NCBI RefSeq assembly: GCF_003121985.1 | Contig: NZ_QEWP01000009.1 | Span: forward strand, 124,001 to 188,000 | Length of the DNA: 64,000 nt | Reading direction: 5' to 3' | Source of the DNA: Marinilabilia rubra | Lineage (GTDB): Bacteria > Bacteroidota > Bacteroidia > Bacteroidales > Marinilabiliaceae | Part shown: positions 25,770 to 35,513 of the stretch, one piece after another | How positions within the stretch are numbered: the stretch's first letter is position 1 | How the letters are laid out: each line of letters begins with the position of its first letter | The notes under the pieces: model-generated | What the model saw: only the letters and a program-made list of their open reading frames with translations | What the model was told of the DNA's origin: nothing | Database searches by the model: none | Made by a program: the position numbers and the translations under genes

Positions 25770-27170
25770 TTAATATTTGTTGTTATTATTCTTCTTATTT
25801 ACCATTTCAACTACCCCCTTAATTTCCCCGTTAGAGATGCGGGTTGTTATCTGATCTCCCTTTTTAACCAGTGATACATCCTTAACCAATTGGCCATTGA
25901 CATATGAAAGAGAATATCCTTTTTTAAGCAACTTAACCGGATCATTGAGAACAGCTGTTTGTTCCAGATATTTCAGTTTCCTGTCTTCTTCCAGAAAACG
26001 TTTAAAAGGGAGAGTCGAGACCTTTTGAAGATTTGTCTTCAAACTATTTCTCTCTCCTCTAATAATTTGTATTGAAAGACTCCCTGATTTATCAGCAATC
26101 CTACTGAGTTTATTAAAGGCATCCCCCAATCTTCGGGATACTGTTACGGGCAGTCGTCCCACTTGCCTTTCCAACCGTGCCTGACGCTTTTGCAAATCCA
26201 TCTTAACCAAAGGCACATATGCCGAAGCTAAATTCTCAGTTCGTTGCTTTTCCTGTTGAAGGCGTTCCCGGGCAATATCGGCAATCCAGGCTGATTTCTC
26301 ATCTATAATCTGTATAAAAGCACCTGCTCTTTCAATTAAAAAAGCGGCCACAGCAGTAGGCGTTTTTAAAGTAGTATTGGCCACCAAATCGGCTACGGAT
26401 TCATCGCGCTCATGACCAATTCCAGTGATCACCGGCAAGGGAAATTGAGCAAGGTGATAAGCCACCCAATAACTATCGAAACAAAGCAGGTCAATAGAAG
26501 CCCCTCCTCCACGGATTAAAACCACGGCATCAAAAAATCCAACGTACTCAAAAACCTTATCAAAGGCTTCTGCAATGGAAGACTCTGCATTTTCGCCTTG
26601 CATAACGGCAGGGAAAAGGTGATGATAGAATTTTATTCCCCAATGATTTGTCTCCAGTTGATCAACAAAATCACCATATCCGGCGGCAGTTGGAGAAGAA
26701 ATAATAGCAATTTTCTGAATCACATCCGCCAATTGAAGTTCTTTGTTCATCTCAAGAACACCCTCCTCTTCTAGCTTCAACAGAACCTCACGTCTTTTAC
26801 GGGCAAGATCACCCATGGTATAAGACGGATCAATATCAGAAATCACCAAACTCATACCAAACACTTCCTGAAACTGGACAGAAACCTTCACCAGAACTTT
26901 AAGTCCGGTTGTTAGCGACTGACCTGTAGTTGACTCGAAATAGGCCTTCAGCATCCGAAAATTACGGGCCCAAATCATAGCACGTGAACGAGCTTTGAGT
27001 TGATCCGTATCATCACTCTTTTCAATTAAATCCAGGTAACAATGCCCGTTTCGGTTGACACGGAGTTCCCCTATTTCAGCCTTTACCCAGATAGAAGTAA
27101 GTAAGGCATCATCAATGATGCCCTTTATTCTTTGATTGAGTTGAAATAATGTTATGGCTTCCTGCCCCAT
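25770..27170 (-). CDS. xseA: Exodeoxyribonuclease VII large subunit
   Basis: A 466-residue nuclease subunit. The N-terminal OB fold (about 1-105) starts ITLFQLNQRIKGIIDD. The catalytic domain includes IISSPTAAGYGDFVDQL, the glycine-rich VVLIRGGGASIDLLCFDSYW and ITGIGHERDESVADLVA. A C-terminal coiled coil and the YSL segment (LLKKGYSLSYVNGQLV) end it. The first gene of the pair is followed directly by xseB. The MORN-like gene 41 bases upstream on the same strand may belong to the same transcript. Confidence 0.96.
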   Translation of the reverse strand: MGQEAITLFQLNQRIKGIIDDALLTSIWVKAEIGELRVNRNGHCYLDLIEKSDDTDQLKARSRAMIWARNFRMLKAYFESTTGQSLTTGLKVLVKVSVQFQEVFGMSLVISDIDPSYTMGDLARKRREVLLKLEEEGVLEMNKELQLADVIQKIAIISSPTAAGYGDFVDQLETNHWGIKFYHHLFPAVMQGENAESSIAEAFDKVFEYVGFFDAVVLIRGGGASIDLLCFDSYWVAYHLAQFPLPVITGIGHERDESVADLVANTTLKTPTAVAAFLIERAGAFIQIIDEKSAWIADIARERLQQEKQRTENLASAYVPLVKMDLQKRQARLERQVGRLPVTVSRRLGDAFNKLSRIADKSGSLSIQIIRGERNSLKTNLQKVSTLPFKRFLEEDRKLKYLEQTAVLNDPVKLLKKGYSLSYVNGQLVKDVSLVKKGDQITTRISNGEIKGVVEMVNKKNNNNKY

Positions 27171-27210
27171 TGATTGATCTGTTTTTAAAGAATTTTAAGG
27201 CCACATCAGA

Positions 27211-28068
27211 CTAATTCGAATTTCTGATAAATTCCTCCGGTCTTCCCTGAAAGTTCTCAGGATCTTTCAGTCGTTTACGATTCTCTTCATAGCGTCTGAA
27301 TTCCTCTCGTTCCATTTCATTCAGGAGATCCTCATTTTGCAGTTCTCCTTTTTCAAACACGAGGGTAAATCTTTTGTTTCCCCTGGCATCATAAAACACC
27401 CAGTTTCCATCCCTCATATTATCGGTGTATTGGCCTTCTATTTCTTTTTGCCCGTTTTCAAAAAACACAGAGTAAGGGCCATTCAATTCTCCATCTTCAT
27501 AATTAACGATCACACGAAGATCTCCATCGGGATAAAATCTTTTTTCAACTCCCTGTTTCTTTCCTTTTTCGTAATGGGCAACAGCCGCCAAACGACCTGA
27601 ATCAAAAAACACTCTTGACTCTCCTTCCCTCTTGTCAAACTGATACATTTCTTTAGACTTCAGGTTTCCCGCTTCATCGTAAAACCGCCAGGTACTGTCT
27701 TTTTGCATATTCAAATAAAAGCCCTCTGCCAGAAGATCTCCCTGTTCGGAAAAAAACTTTACTTCTCCACGATTCGTCTCTTCTTCAAAGACAATCTCTA
27801 CAAACTTTTCTCCGTTTTTGTAATACCGTGTCAGCGTATCAATGGGTTGATCATCCTTAAAACGCGCTTTATAAGCAGGCTTCCCGTTGGGATGAAACCG
27901 CATCCACTCGCCCTGGCGTCTGCCTTTCTCGTCGCGCCGGTTCTCATAAGGATTCTCTGTTTTTTTCATTTTTCGTGAAGCTTCAGGTTTTTCGAAAAGT
28001 CCAACCTGGGCCTTGGCAGAAATTCCAAATCCTGCGAAAAGAACTAATATCAGAAGTCGTTGCAGCAT
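27211..28068 (-). CDS. Exported MORN/YwqK-type repeat protein
   Basis: A 285-residue protein with a signal peptide (RLLILVLFAGFGISAKAQ). It carries tandem repeats of about 22-24 residues following the pattern G-x-W-x-x-Y-x-x-x-G-x-x-K (for example DSTWRFYDEAGNLKSKEMY and GNWVFYDARGNKRFTLVF). Such MORN-like or YwqK-family repeats form extended beta structures; the frequent automatic label of toxin-antitoxin antitoxin is not supported by any toxin here. Likely periplasmic or outer-membrane associated. Function unknown. The gene lies between dnaK and xseA. Confidence 0.8.
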   Translation of the reverse strand: MLQRLLILVLFAGFGISAKAQVGLFEKPEASRKMKKTENPYENRRDEKGRRQGEWMRFHPNGKPAYKARFKDDQPIDTLTRYYKNGEKFVEIVFEEETNRGEVKFFSEQGDLLAEGFYLNMQKDSTWRFYDEAGNLKSKEMYQFDKREGESRVFFDSGRLAAVAHYEKGKKQGVEKRFYPDGDLRVIVNYEDGELNGPYSVFFENGQKEIEGQYTDNMRDGNWVFYDARGNKRFTLVFEKGELQNEDLLNEMEREEFRRYEENRKRLKDPENFQGRPEEFIRNSN

Positions 28069-28142
28069 ATCATTTGTTTAATTGGCCTATGCAATTTTTA
28101 TGCAAAGTATTAATCTTGACTGATGACAAAAGTACCAAAATT

Positions 28143-28178
28143 AAAAAAGGTTGCCCGTAATGGACAACCTTCTTTTTT
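28143..28178. terminator. Bidirectional terminator between dnaK and the MORN gene
   Basis: AAGGTTG (28147-28153) pairs with CAACCTT (28165-28171), flanked by an A run on the left and a T run on the right, so it can end dnaK transcription on the minus strand. Confidence 0.8.
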
Positions 28179-28216
28179 TAAAACAGCTCTCAACAATGAG
28201 TGAGATATATATTTGT

Positions 28217-30133
28217 TTATTTGACTTCTTCAAAGTCAACATCTGTCACCTCATCATCGTCGTCACCTTTTTTACCTGACTGATCTCCCTGAGGCTGCTC
28301 ACCGCCTGGTTGCTGCCCCCCCTGGGCCTCCTGACTGGCGTTATACATCTCCTGAGAAGCGGCCTGGAAAACGGTATTCAGTTCTTCAGTAGCTTTGTCA
28401 ATGGCTGCAACATCCTGGCTCTTGTGAGCTTCCTTCAGCTTAGCCAAAGCATCTTCGATGGGCTTTTTCTTTTCTGCCGGAATCTTATCTCCAAACTCTT
28501 TCATTTGCTTTTCTGTCTGGAAAATCAGACTGTCAGCAGAGTTGAGTTTGTCAATCTTTTCTTTGGCCTGTTTATCTGCATCCGCATTAGCTTCAGCTTC
28601 TTCTTTCATTTTCTTGATTTCGTCTTCCGACAAACCTGAAGAAGCTTCGATTCGGATGCTTTGCTCTTTGCCGGTTGCTTTATCCTTAGCTCTAACATGT
28701 AAGATACCGTTGGCATCGATATCAAAAGTCACTTCAACCTGAGGTGTACCACGTGGCGCCGGTGGAATACCGTCGAGGTGGAATCGACCAATGGTCTTAT
28801 TATCTTTTGCCATTGGGCGCTCACCCTGCAATACATGAATCTCAACCGATGGCTGATTGTCAGCTGCAGTGGTAAAGGTTTCAGACTTCTTGGTAGGGAT
28901 TGTTGTGTTGGCTTCGATCAGCTTAGTCATAACACCCCCCATGGTTTCAATACCAAGAGAAAGCGGAGTAACATCCAACAACAATACATCTTTAACTTCT
29001 CCGGTCAGTACACCACCCTGAATGGCAGCACCAATAGCAACCACCTCATCAGGATTTACTCCCTTAGAAGCTTTTTTTCCAAAGAAATTCTCAACTACTG
29101 ACTGAATAGCAGGGATACGAGTAGATCCCCCAACAAGAATTACTTCATCAACATCAGATGCACTCATTCCGGCATCTTTAAGTGCCAACTTACAAGGCTC
29201 AAGTGTACGCTGAACCAATTCATCGGTAAGCTGATCGAACTTAGAACGTGACAAGCTCTTAACAAGGTGCTTGGGCACACCATCTACCGGCATAATATAT
29301 GGCAGGTTGATTTCAGTATTTCCTGAACTTGAAAGCTCAATCTTAGCTTTCTCAGCAGCATCCTTCAAACGCTGAAGCGCCATAGGATCTTTTCTCAAAT
29401 CAACACCTTCATCACTCTGGAATTCATCAGCCAGCCAGTTCATAACGACATCATCGAAGTCATCACCCCCCAGGTGAGTATCACCATTGGTTGATTTCAC
29501 TTCGAATACACCATCACCCAATTCAAGGATACTGATATCGAAAGTACCACCACCAAGGTCAAATACAGCCACTTTCATATCCTGGCCTTTTTTGTCAAGA
29601 CCATAAGCAAGAGATGCGGCAGTAGGCTCGTTGATGATACGACGAACTTTCAAACCGGCGATTTCACCAGCTTCTTTGGTAGCCTGACGCTGAGAGTCGT
29701 TAAAGTAAGCAGGAACAGTAACAACAGCTTCAGTCACCTCTTCGCCAAGATAATCCTCAGCAGTTTTCTTCATTTTTTGAAGAACCATGGCTGAAATCTC
29801 CTGGGGAGTATACTGACGGTCGTCAACCTGAACACGTGGCGTGTTATTTTCACCCTTAACCACTTTATAGGAAACCCTCTGAACCTCTTTGGGGATTTCA
29901 TCATAGAGGTCTCCCATAAATCTTTTGATCGAATATATTGTTTTTTCAGGGTTGGTAATAGCCTGACGCTTTGCAGGGTCACCCACCTTACGCTCACCAT
30001 TCTCTACAAATGCAACAATAGATGGTGTGGTACGTTTTCCTTCACTGTTGGGAATTACAACAGCCTCATTACCCTCCATCACTGAAACACATGAGTTGGT
30101 TGTACCTAAGTCAATTCCAATTATTTTTCCCAT
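28217..30133 (-). CDS. dnaK: Molecular chaperone DnaK (Hsp70)
   Basis: A 638-residue Hsp70. The ATPase domain starts [20 protein letters not shown] and contains the phosphate-2 loop [12 protein letters not shown] and the adenosine motif [10 protein letters not shown]. The interdomain linker [12 protein letters not shown] leads to the substrate-binding domain and an acidic, Gly/Gln-rich C-terminal tail ending in [12 protein letters not shown]. It folds and protects proteins with DnaJ and GrpE, neither of which is next to it here. The gene appears single; a hydrogenase gene upstream on the same strand is separated by a terminator at 30245. No CIRCE element is visible upstream. Confidence 0.98.
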   Translation of the reverse strand: MGKIIGIDLGTTNSCVSVMEGNEAVVIPNSEGKRTTPSIVAFVENGERKVGDPAKRQAITNPEKTIYSIKRFMGDLYDEIPKEVQRVSYKVVKGENNTPRVQVDDRQYTPQEISAMVLQKMKKTAEDYLGEEVTEAVVTVPAYFNDSQRQATKEAGEIAGLKVRRIINEPTAASLAYGLDKKGQDMKVAVFDLGGGTFDISILELGDGVFEVKSTNGDTHLGGDDFDDVVMNWLADEFQSDEGVDLRKDPMALQRLKDAAEKAKIELSSSGNTEINLPYIMPVDGVPKHLVKSLSRSKFDQLTDELVQRTLEPCKLALKDAGMSASDVDEVILVGGSTRIPAIQSVVENFFGKKASKGVNPDEVVAIGAAIQGGVLTGEVKDVLLLDVTPLSLGIETMGGVMTKLIEANTTIPTKKSETFTTAADNQPSVEIHVLQGERPMAKDNKTIGRFHLDGIPPAPRGTPQVEVTFDIDANGILHVRAKDKATGKEQSIRIEASSGLSEDEIKKMKEEAEANADADKQAKEKIDKLNSADSLIFQTEKQMKEFGDKIPAEKKKPIEDALAKLKEAHKSQDVAAIDKATEELNTVFQAASQEMYNASQEAQGGQQPGGEQPQGDQSGKKGDDDDEVTDVDFEEVK

Positions 30134-30244
30134 TGTATAAATTATTTTTCGTTCTCAATATTTTCGTAATTGCTCCTCTACTAAATCAAAGCATGTGCCA
30201 ATTCATTTTTAACTCAAAAAGATGCAATAATGACACCGGAGAAC

Positions 30245-30277
30245 AAAAAAATACCCGGATCCTGTCAGAATCCGGGT
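30245..30277 (-). terminator. Intrinsic terminator after the hydrogenase gene
   Basis: On the minus strand, ACCCGGA (30277-30271) pairs with TCCGGGT (30259-30253), followed by a T run. It separates the hydrogenase from dnaK. Confidence 0.85.
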
Positions 30278-30300
30278 GACAAATCGGCAGAACCGGGTAT

Positions 30301-31758
30301 TTATTTAGTTACAGTCTCTTTGGAATAAACCGAGTCAAGAGACTGATCGAATTGCTTTTTACTTTTGCGGTCATCGGCAATGGCACAGGGGCCGGACAAG
30401 CATCCTCCTTCGCAGGCCATCACTTCTATAAAACTACCGGGCGCTTTTCCGCGGGCATAGGCCTTAAGCACATTAAGAGACTTCTTGTCAAGACCATTAA
30501 TGATGACCTCTTTAATGTAAATGTCCTCGCCGGCTTTTTTTACTGCATTGGTAACACCGTTGCTTTTGGCAAATCCTCTAGCCTCGCGTGGAACATCCAC
30601 CAGGGGTGCATTGTCAGGCATTTCGCTGACTTTTATGCCCAACCCTTCAAAGATGGCATCCAACTCCTCGAAGGTCAGCACAAAATCAACCAGTCCTGAA
30701 TCTTTGGCTTCTTTACGTTTGGCAACACACGGCCCGATAAAAACCGTTTTAGTATCCGGAAAACGTTCTTTAGCCAAACGGGCTGAAAAGATCATTGGAG
30801 AAGGGGTTTCACTTACCAATTTTTTTAATGCCGGCACATGCTTATTCACAGCCTGTACATAACTTGGGCAGCAGGAAGTCGTCATTAGAGAGCAGCCTTC
30901 TTCCAGGCGTTCCTGAAGCTCAGCCGCCTCGGCACGGGCTGTCATATCGGCTCCTTCTGCCACTTCGGCAACATTAGTAAAGCCAACTTTTTTAATGGCA
31001 TTTATGACCTGACTGGGCTTAACTCCGTACTGGCCATGTAAGGCCGGAGCAACCATTGCTGTCAACTCTCCACCCTTTTTTATATGGCTGAGAACATCTA
31101 CAACTTGTGACATTTCGAAAATAGAACCAAAAGGACAGGCATTGATGCAGCGTCCACACATAATACATTTGTCCTCATCAATCTCTTCTACGCCGTCATC
31201 ATTCTTTTTTATAGCACCTACGGGGCATGCTTCTTCACATGGAACGGGAACATAGATAACAGCATGGTAGGGACAAGCCTTGTGGCAAATACCGCAACTA
31301 ATGCAATCTTCTTCAACAATCTGAGCTTTTCCGGCTGCATTTATTACAATGGCATCCTTGGGACAGTTCATCTGACATGACCGGGCCACGCAACCACGGC
31401 ACAGATTACTTACCACATAATTGACTTTTACACAACTGGTGCAAGCCTCATCAACTACTGTAAGGGTACTTTTATTGCTGGCTTTTTCACGATCAAGAGC
31501 CACATTGGCATAATCTGCCAGGGGAGTCAACTCATCCTCTTCATCATCGGGACTAAATCCTAAAAGAGGCATGGTTTTATACTTAATAACTGCCCGTTCT
31601 TTGTGATGACAACAGCGGCGACGCGCCCCTTTCTCTTTAGGAGCCATTTCCAGCGGTATGCGGTCAATTTTCTCGGCAAGTTGGTCTTCATGGATTAGTT
31701 TGGCCAATCGGGCAATAATTTCGCGCCTGATGACCATGGTGTTTTGGACGTAAGCCAT
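30301..31758 (-). CDS. Monomeric ferredoxin-type [FeFe] hydrogenase (group B-like)
   Basis: A 485-residue cytoplasmic iron enzyme. A Cys-rich N-terminal part has an unusual CCHH site (49-52), further cysteines at 106-132, and two 4Fe-4S ferredoxin motifs, CISCGICHKACP (152-162) and CIMCGRCINACP (198-209). The H-cluster domain follows with L1 TSCCPSY (Cys296/297), L2 GPCVAKRKE (Cys344) and L3 MACEGGCLSGPC (Cys449 and Cys453). L2 differs from the classic PCTxK form, as in group B enzymes; L3 ends in SGPC rather than GGGQP. It should oxidise or make hydrogen with ferredoxin. The HydEFG maturation genes are not in the window. The gene is single, between terminators, upstream of dnaK. Group assignment is from motif memory. 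Confidence 0.88.
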   Translation of the reverse strand: MAYVQNTMVIRREIIARLAKLIHEDQLAEKIDRIPLEMAPKEKGARRRCCHHKERAVIKYKTMPLLGFSPDDEEDELTPLADYANVALDREKASNKSTLTVVDEACTSCVKVNYVVSNLCRGCVARSCQMNCPKDAIVINAAGKAQIVEEDCISCGICHKACPYHAVIYVPVPCEEACPVGAIKKNDDGVEEIDEDKCIMCGRCINACPFGSIFEMSQVVDVLSHIKKGGELTAMVAPALHGQYGVKPSQVINAIKKVGFTNVAEVAEGADMTARAEAAELQERLEEGCSLMTTSCCPSYVQAVNKHVPALKKLVSETPSPMIFSARLAKERFPDTKTVFIGPCVAKRKEAKDSGLVDFVLTFEELDAIFEGLGIKVSEMPDNAPLVDVPREARGFAKSNGVTNAVKKAGEDIYIKEVIINGLDKKSLNVLKAYARGKAPGSFIEVMACEGGCLSGPCAIADDRKSKKQFDQSLDSVYSKETVTK

Positions 31759-31927
31759 AGGATAAAAAGGGATTTTTGAGGTTTTGCTTAATACGCCGCA
31801 AAAGTAGAGATTATTAAAGAAAAGTATCTGTAATTGCTGTTAAAAAAGAAAAATTTCTTTAATCGTGACAAATTATATTTTATCCTGAGAATAGAAAAAA
31901 GGAATTGAATACTTCGCTGGCACAAAG

Positions 31928-32518
31928 TTATTCAACATGGATAGTATGTTGCCTCACCCACTCAAACAAGCAAACACTTGCCGCATGAGAGACATTCATC
32001 GATTTCACCATCCCATGCATGGGAATATGAACGTTTTGCTGATTAGGATAATTCACATCAACAGGAATCCCGGAACGCTCACTCCCCACCATCAAAGCCA
32101 TTTTCTCAGGTAAAACCTCATTATACAAATTGGAAGATTCGGGGGAAGTCTCAAGAGCGATAAATGTATAATCGGAAGGTACCATTTGCTCCACCTCTTG
32201 TGGCAAACAATATTTCCAATTAATATTTTTAGCTGCCTGTCCGGCCACATATTTCATTTTGGCCGATTTGAAGTTCACTTCTTCCTCCTCCTTTACAAAT
32301 AACACCAACCTGCAACCCACATTAGCTGCCAGACGCATAAGGTGACCGGCATTTTCTGGTGTTTGAAGATGCCAGGCAATGAGAATTGGGGCCCTTTCTT
32401 TAGAAATGGGCTCATAATTTTGGTACTCGAAGAATTTATTGGCCTGATTCAAGATATAGAGTTTTGAGTTTTGAGTTCGGGGTTCGGGGTTCGGGGTTCG
32501 GGGTTCAGAACTCTTCAC
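31928..32518 (-). CDS. TrmH/SpoU-family RNA methyltransferase with repeat-encoded N-terminus
   Basis: A SPOUT-class 2'-O-methyltransferase of up to 196 residues. Motif 1 lies in [20 protein letters not shown], motif 2 is VGSERSGIP, and motif 3 is [18 protein letters not shown], forming the knotted SAM site. Target RNA (tRNA or rRNA position) unknown. In frame, the GTG at 32518 overlaps the stop of the upstream CCA-type gene by 4 bases (GTGA), suggesting coupling. However, the first 20 codons are made of a heptamer repeat (32462-32510) with low-complexity [12 protein letters not shown], so a downstream TTG (ahead of [10 protein letters not shown]) may be the true start. Confidence 0.88.
   Translation of the reverse strand: MKSSEPRTPNPEPRTQNSKLYILNQANKFFEYQNYEPISKERAPILIAWHLQTPENAGHLMRLAANVGCRLVLFVKEEEEVNFKSAKMKYVAGQAAKNINWKYCLPQEVEQMVPSDYTFIALETSPESSNLYNEVLPEKMALMVGSERSGIPVDVNYPNQQNVHIPMHGMVKSMNVSHAASVCLFEWVRQHTIHVE
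32462..32513 (+). repeat. Heptamer tandem repeat at the start of the RNA methyltransferase gene
   Basis: About seven 7-bp units run GAGTTTT, GAGTTTT, GAGTTCG, then GGGTTCG three times, then GGGTTCA. It lies exactly at the junction between the CCA-type gene and the methyltransferase. Loss or gain of one unit would shift the frame. Confidence 0.8.
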
Positions 32519-33915
32519 CTCCCCAACCCAAGCTCCTTCCCTTTTTTCAACATATACTCATGTGCTTCCTGGTAGTCATTATGTATTTCTCCCTCCAAAA
32601 TAGCCTCCTTGATAGCTGCTTTTATTTCGCCAACCGTCTGACAAGGTGGCAAATTAAATGCTTCCATAATTTCTTCGCCAGAAACTGGCGGCTGAAAATT
32701 CCTGACCCGGTCTTTTTCTTCAATTTCTTTTAGTTTCTGACGAACAATCTTAAAATTTCGCAGAAACTTACGGACTTTCGCTTCATTCTTAGAGGTGATA
32801 TCAGCCTCGCAAAGCGTCATTAAACTGTCAATATCATCTCCGGCCTCAAACAGCAAGCGTCTGACGGCAGAATCGGTCACAATATCTTCACTCAATACGA
32901 TGGGACGCATGTGAAGCTCCACCATTTTTTGGACAAACTTCATTTTTTCATTCTGAGGCAAACGAAGCCGTTTAAAAATATTGGGAACCATTTTCATCCC
33001 AACAAAATTATGAGCATGAAATGTCCATCCCAGTTTTGGGTCAAATCGCTTGGTACGAGGCTTTGCAATATCATGCAACAAGGCTGCCCACCGCAGCCAA
33101 AGGTCATCTGAATTGGGCACCAACTGATCCAGAACCTCAAGAGTATGATAAAAATTATCTTTATGCCCTACTCCTTTTACCTTCTCAACCCCTTTCATAT
33201 CCTGAAGCTCGGGAAGAATCATGGGCAACAATCCGGTTTTCTCCAACAGCTTAAATCCAAGTGACGGCTTTTGGGACATCATCATTTTATTGAGTTCTTC
33301 AGCCACCCGCTCCATGGAGATGATCTTCAACCGGTCCTTCTGAGCAACAATACCATCATATGTCTTTTCCTCAATTCGAAAGTTAAGCTGTGTAGCAAAC
33401 CTGATAGCGCGGAGCATCCTCAAAGGATCATCGGAAAAGGTAACCATAGGATCCAGCGGAGTACGAATAATCCCTGCCTCTAGGTCCTTAATGCCATCAA
33501 ATGGATCAACCAGCTGTCCAAAGGTATTTTCATTTAAAGACAAAGCCAGAGCATTGATGGTAAAATCTCTTCGGTTTTGATCGTCTTCAAGAGTTCCATC
33601 TTCAACAATCGGCTTTCTGCTGTTACGCTGATAAGATTCACGTCGTGCACCAACAAACTCTACATCCATGCCCCGGTACTTAAACATGGCCGTTCCGAAG
33701 TTCTTAAAAACACTCACTTTAAGCCCACCTAATTCGCGGGCCACAGCCTCAGCCAGGCCAATGCCGCTACCAACTACCACCACATCTATATCGGTAGTAG
33801 GCCTATTCAGAATTAGATCCCTGACAAAACCGCCGATAACATATGCCTCTTTGTCGTATTGATCTGCAACTTTGGAAATGATTTTAAAAACCGGAGACTG
33901 TAAATGTTTCTTCAT
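32515..33915 (-). CDS. CCA-adding/poly(A) polymerase family tRNA nucleotidyltransferase with HD domain
   Basis: A 466-residue class II nucleotidyltransferase. The head has [24 protein letters not shown] (read in parts: GGFVRD and the catalytic Asp pair DID). Next is [13 protein letters not shown] and the neck motif [15 protein letters not shown]. The C-terminal half has an HD phosphohydrolase domain ([13 protein letters not shown]). The role is to add or repair the 3' CCA of tRNAs; both tRNAs in this window lack an encoded CCA end. The following methyltransferase overlaps it by 4 bases. Confidence 0.93.
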   Translation of the reverse strand: MKKHLQSPVFKIISKVADQYDKEAYVIGGFVRDLILNRPTTDIDVVVVGSGIGLAEAVARELGGLKVSVFKNFGTAMFKYRGMDVEFVGARRESYQRNSRKPIVEDGTLEDDQNRRDFTINALALSLNENTFGQLVDPFDGIKDLEAGIIRTPLDPMVTFSDDPLRMLRAIRFATQLNFRIEEKTYDGIVAQKDRLKIISMERVAEELNKMMMSQKPSLGFKLLEKTGLLPMILPELQDMKGVEKVKGVGHKDNFYHTLEVLDQLVPNSDDLWLRWAALLHDIAKPRTKRFDPKLGWTFHAHNFVGMKMVPNIFKRLRLPQNEKMKFVQKMVELHMRPIVLSEDIVTDSAVRRLLFEAGDDIDSLMTLCEADITSKNEAKVRKFLRNFKIVRQKLKEIEEKDRVRNFQPPVSGEEIMEAFNLPPCQTVGEIKAAIKEAILEGEIHNDYQEAHEYMLKKGKELGLGR

Positions 33916-34193
33916 ATGCCACTAAACCCCTATAAAAAAGGAATCTGCCTGTTAAAGATTTATATTAGAATTGTATTCTCCCAAACATCTTATTAACTTG
34001 AATGTTTAAATAAAATGAAAAGAGCTGTATTCAATCGCTTCAGTTACATGCCGTTTTTTTAAAAAACCGACACATGCGACATTGAACCTTAAAGGGCCAA
34101 AATTACAATTTAAATCCCATTCAGACTAAGGAGTTGACAAAAGTCCGTTTTTTGGCATGGTGATTGTATTAAGATATTTACAGATTTAGATAT

Positions 34194-34225
34194 TTTGAAT
34201 ATTTCGAAAGAAATCATTATTTTTG
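34194..34225 (+). promoter_or_regulatory. Promoter for the thioredoxin pair
   Basis: TTTG (34194-34197) and TATTTTTG (34218-34225) are separated by 20 bp, a very good match to the Bacteroidota sigma consensus. The predicted start near 34232 gives a leader of about 20 nt. The rest of the 337-bp gap 33916-34252 is AT-rich with one small hairpin near 34053 and no gene. Confidence 0.65.
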
Positions 34226-34252
34226 AACCAATATTAAAAAGCAACAAGTATT

Positions 34253-34612
34253 ATGGTTGAATTTTTGACAAAAGAGACTTTCAAAGAAAAAGTATTTGAC
34301 TTTGAAAACAACAAAGAGTGGAAGTTTGAAGGAGAAAAGCCCTGTCTGATTGATTTTTATGCCGATTGGTGTCAGCCTTGTAAGATGGTAGCACCTATTC
34401 TTGACGAGCTATCGGATGAGTATGACGGAAAAGTGGATATTTACAAGATTGACACAGAAGCCCAACAAGAACTAGCAGGTATGTTTGGCATTCAGAGTAT
34501 TCCTTCATTGCTTTTTGTTCCAACTGAAGGACAACCTCAAATGGCACAAGGTGCATTGCCAAAGGACACATTTGAGCGAGCAATTAAAGATGTACTGAAG
34601 GTGGAAAAATAA
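34253..34612 (+). CDS. Thioredoxin, cytoplasmic, active site WCQPC
   Basis: A 119-residue thioredoxin fold without signal peptide. The active site is DFYADWCQPCKM, with Gln replacing the usual Gly between the redox cysteines; cis-proline is in SIPSLLFVP. It should reduce disulfides in the cytoplasm; the Gln may shift its redox potential. The next gene is a close paralogue with a signal peptide, 40 bases downstream, so the pair is probably one operon born by duplication. Confidence 0.93.
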   Translation: MVEFLTKETFKEKVFDFENNKEWKFEGEKPCLIDFYADWCQPCKMVAPILDELSDEYDGKVDIYKIDTEAQQELAGMFGIQSIPSLLFVPTEGQPQMAQGALPKDTFERAIKDVLKVEK

Positions 34613-34652
34613 TTTTCCGCCTTCACCCAGAAAAACAAGGAGATTATCAGTC

Positions 34653-35117
34653 ATGAGGAAGAACGTATCAGCTATATTCTTAACAGCCGCCCTGCTTTTT
34701 GCGGGAACGAGTTTTACTAATGCCAATGAGCCTTCGAAAGGTGAAAGCCCCGAGAATGGAGTAATAACTCTGGATAAGTCAGCCTTTATTCAAAAGGTTT
34801 TTGATTACGAAAACAATCAGGATTGGGACTATAAAGGTAACAAACCTGCCATTGTGGACTTTTACGCCGATTGGTGTGGACCTTGCCGAAAATTATCCCC
34901 ATTACTCGAGGAAATTCAACAGGAATACAACGGTAAACTCCAGGTGTACAAAGTTGATACAGAGAAATCCAGGCAACTTTCTGCCGCATTCGGCATCCGA
35001 AGTTTACCTACAATTGTGTTTATTCCCATGGATGGCGAACCAAGAGCAGTGCTGGGATATGTTCCCAAGGAGCAATTGACCAAAATGATCACTGATATTT
35101 TAAAAGTATCGAAATAA
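34653..35117 (+). CDS. Exported thioredoxin, active site WCGPC
   Basis: A 154-residue protein with a signal peptide (AIFLTAALLFAGTSFTNA) and a thioredoxin domain with the classic active site DFYADWCGPCRK and cis-proline in SLPTIVFIP. The pre-domain KVFDYENNQDWDYKGNKPAIV closely mirrors the upstream gene (KVFDFENNKEWKFEGEKPCLI), showing recent duplication. It should act in the periplasm. There is no DsbD/CcdA-type electron feeder beside it. Confidence 0.93.
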   Translation: MRKNVSAIFLTAALLFAGTSFTNANEPSKGESPENGVITLDKSAFIQKVFDYENNQDWDYKGNKPAIVDFYADWCGPCRKLSPLLEEIQQEYNGKLQVYKVDTEKSRQLSAAFGIRSLPTIVFIPMDGEPRAVLGYVPKEQLTKMITDILKVSK

Positions 35118-35155
35118 TCATACTTTATTCCTGATTTGATTTTATTTGTCGAAAC

Positions 35156-35188
35156 AAAAAAGCTGCCCCTGGGGGCAGCTTTTTTTTG
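35156..35188. terminator. Intrinsic terminator after the thioredoxin pair
   Basis: AAAAAGCTGCCCC pairs with GGGGGCAGCTTTTT around a minimal loop, followed by further T residues. Confidence 0.9.
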
Positions 35189-35270
35189 CTTTAGTTTTCA
35201 AATATGGGTGTGAAACCAACTCTGAATTACTTTTGAACCGGCATTAATTTATAAATCATTAAATTTATAG

Positions 35271-35427
35271 CAATAGATCGTTAGATTTTTAGATACCTGC
35301 CTGACGGCAGTCAGGTTAGATTTAAGACAAAACACATAGTACTAATAAACAAAACCTTAAAGCAACAATGCATATAAATCCCAAAAGTTGATTTATAGCC
35401 TTTCACAAAAGTTTAACAGAGTATTGT
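35271..35427 (+). repeat. Interspersed repeat family C, best-preserved copy
   Basis: A 157-bp element running from CAATAGATCGTTAGA through CCTGCCTGACGGCAGTCAGG (a perfect-looking inverted repeat) and AGATTTAAGAC to CACAAAAGTTTAACAGAGT. It aligns block by block with 11684-11836. It fills much of the 396-bp gap between the thioredoxin terminator and the unknown gene at 35514. Confidence 0.7.
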
Positions 35428-35513
35428 ATAGAATGCAAACCGGGAAATAATTAAGATCCTGCGGTGCAAGATTAATATCCCTGTATTAAATCGAACCACA
35501 ATCTTATTTCACA

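Noticed and set aside
27211-28068. Toxin-antitoxin antitoxin label for the YwqK-like repeat protein
   Set aside because: It has a signal peptide, stands beside xseA and dnaK, and no toxin gene is adjacent.
30187-30210. TTGGCACATGCTTTGA upstream of dnaK, resembling a sigma-54 site
   Set aside because: It lacks the GC at the -12 position and no activator gene or other sigma-54 sign is present.
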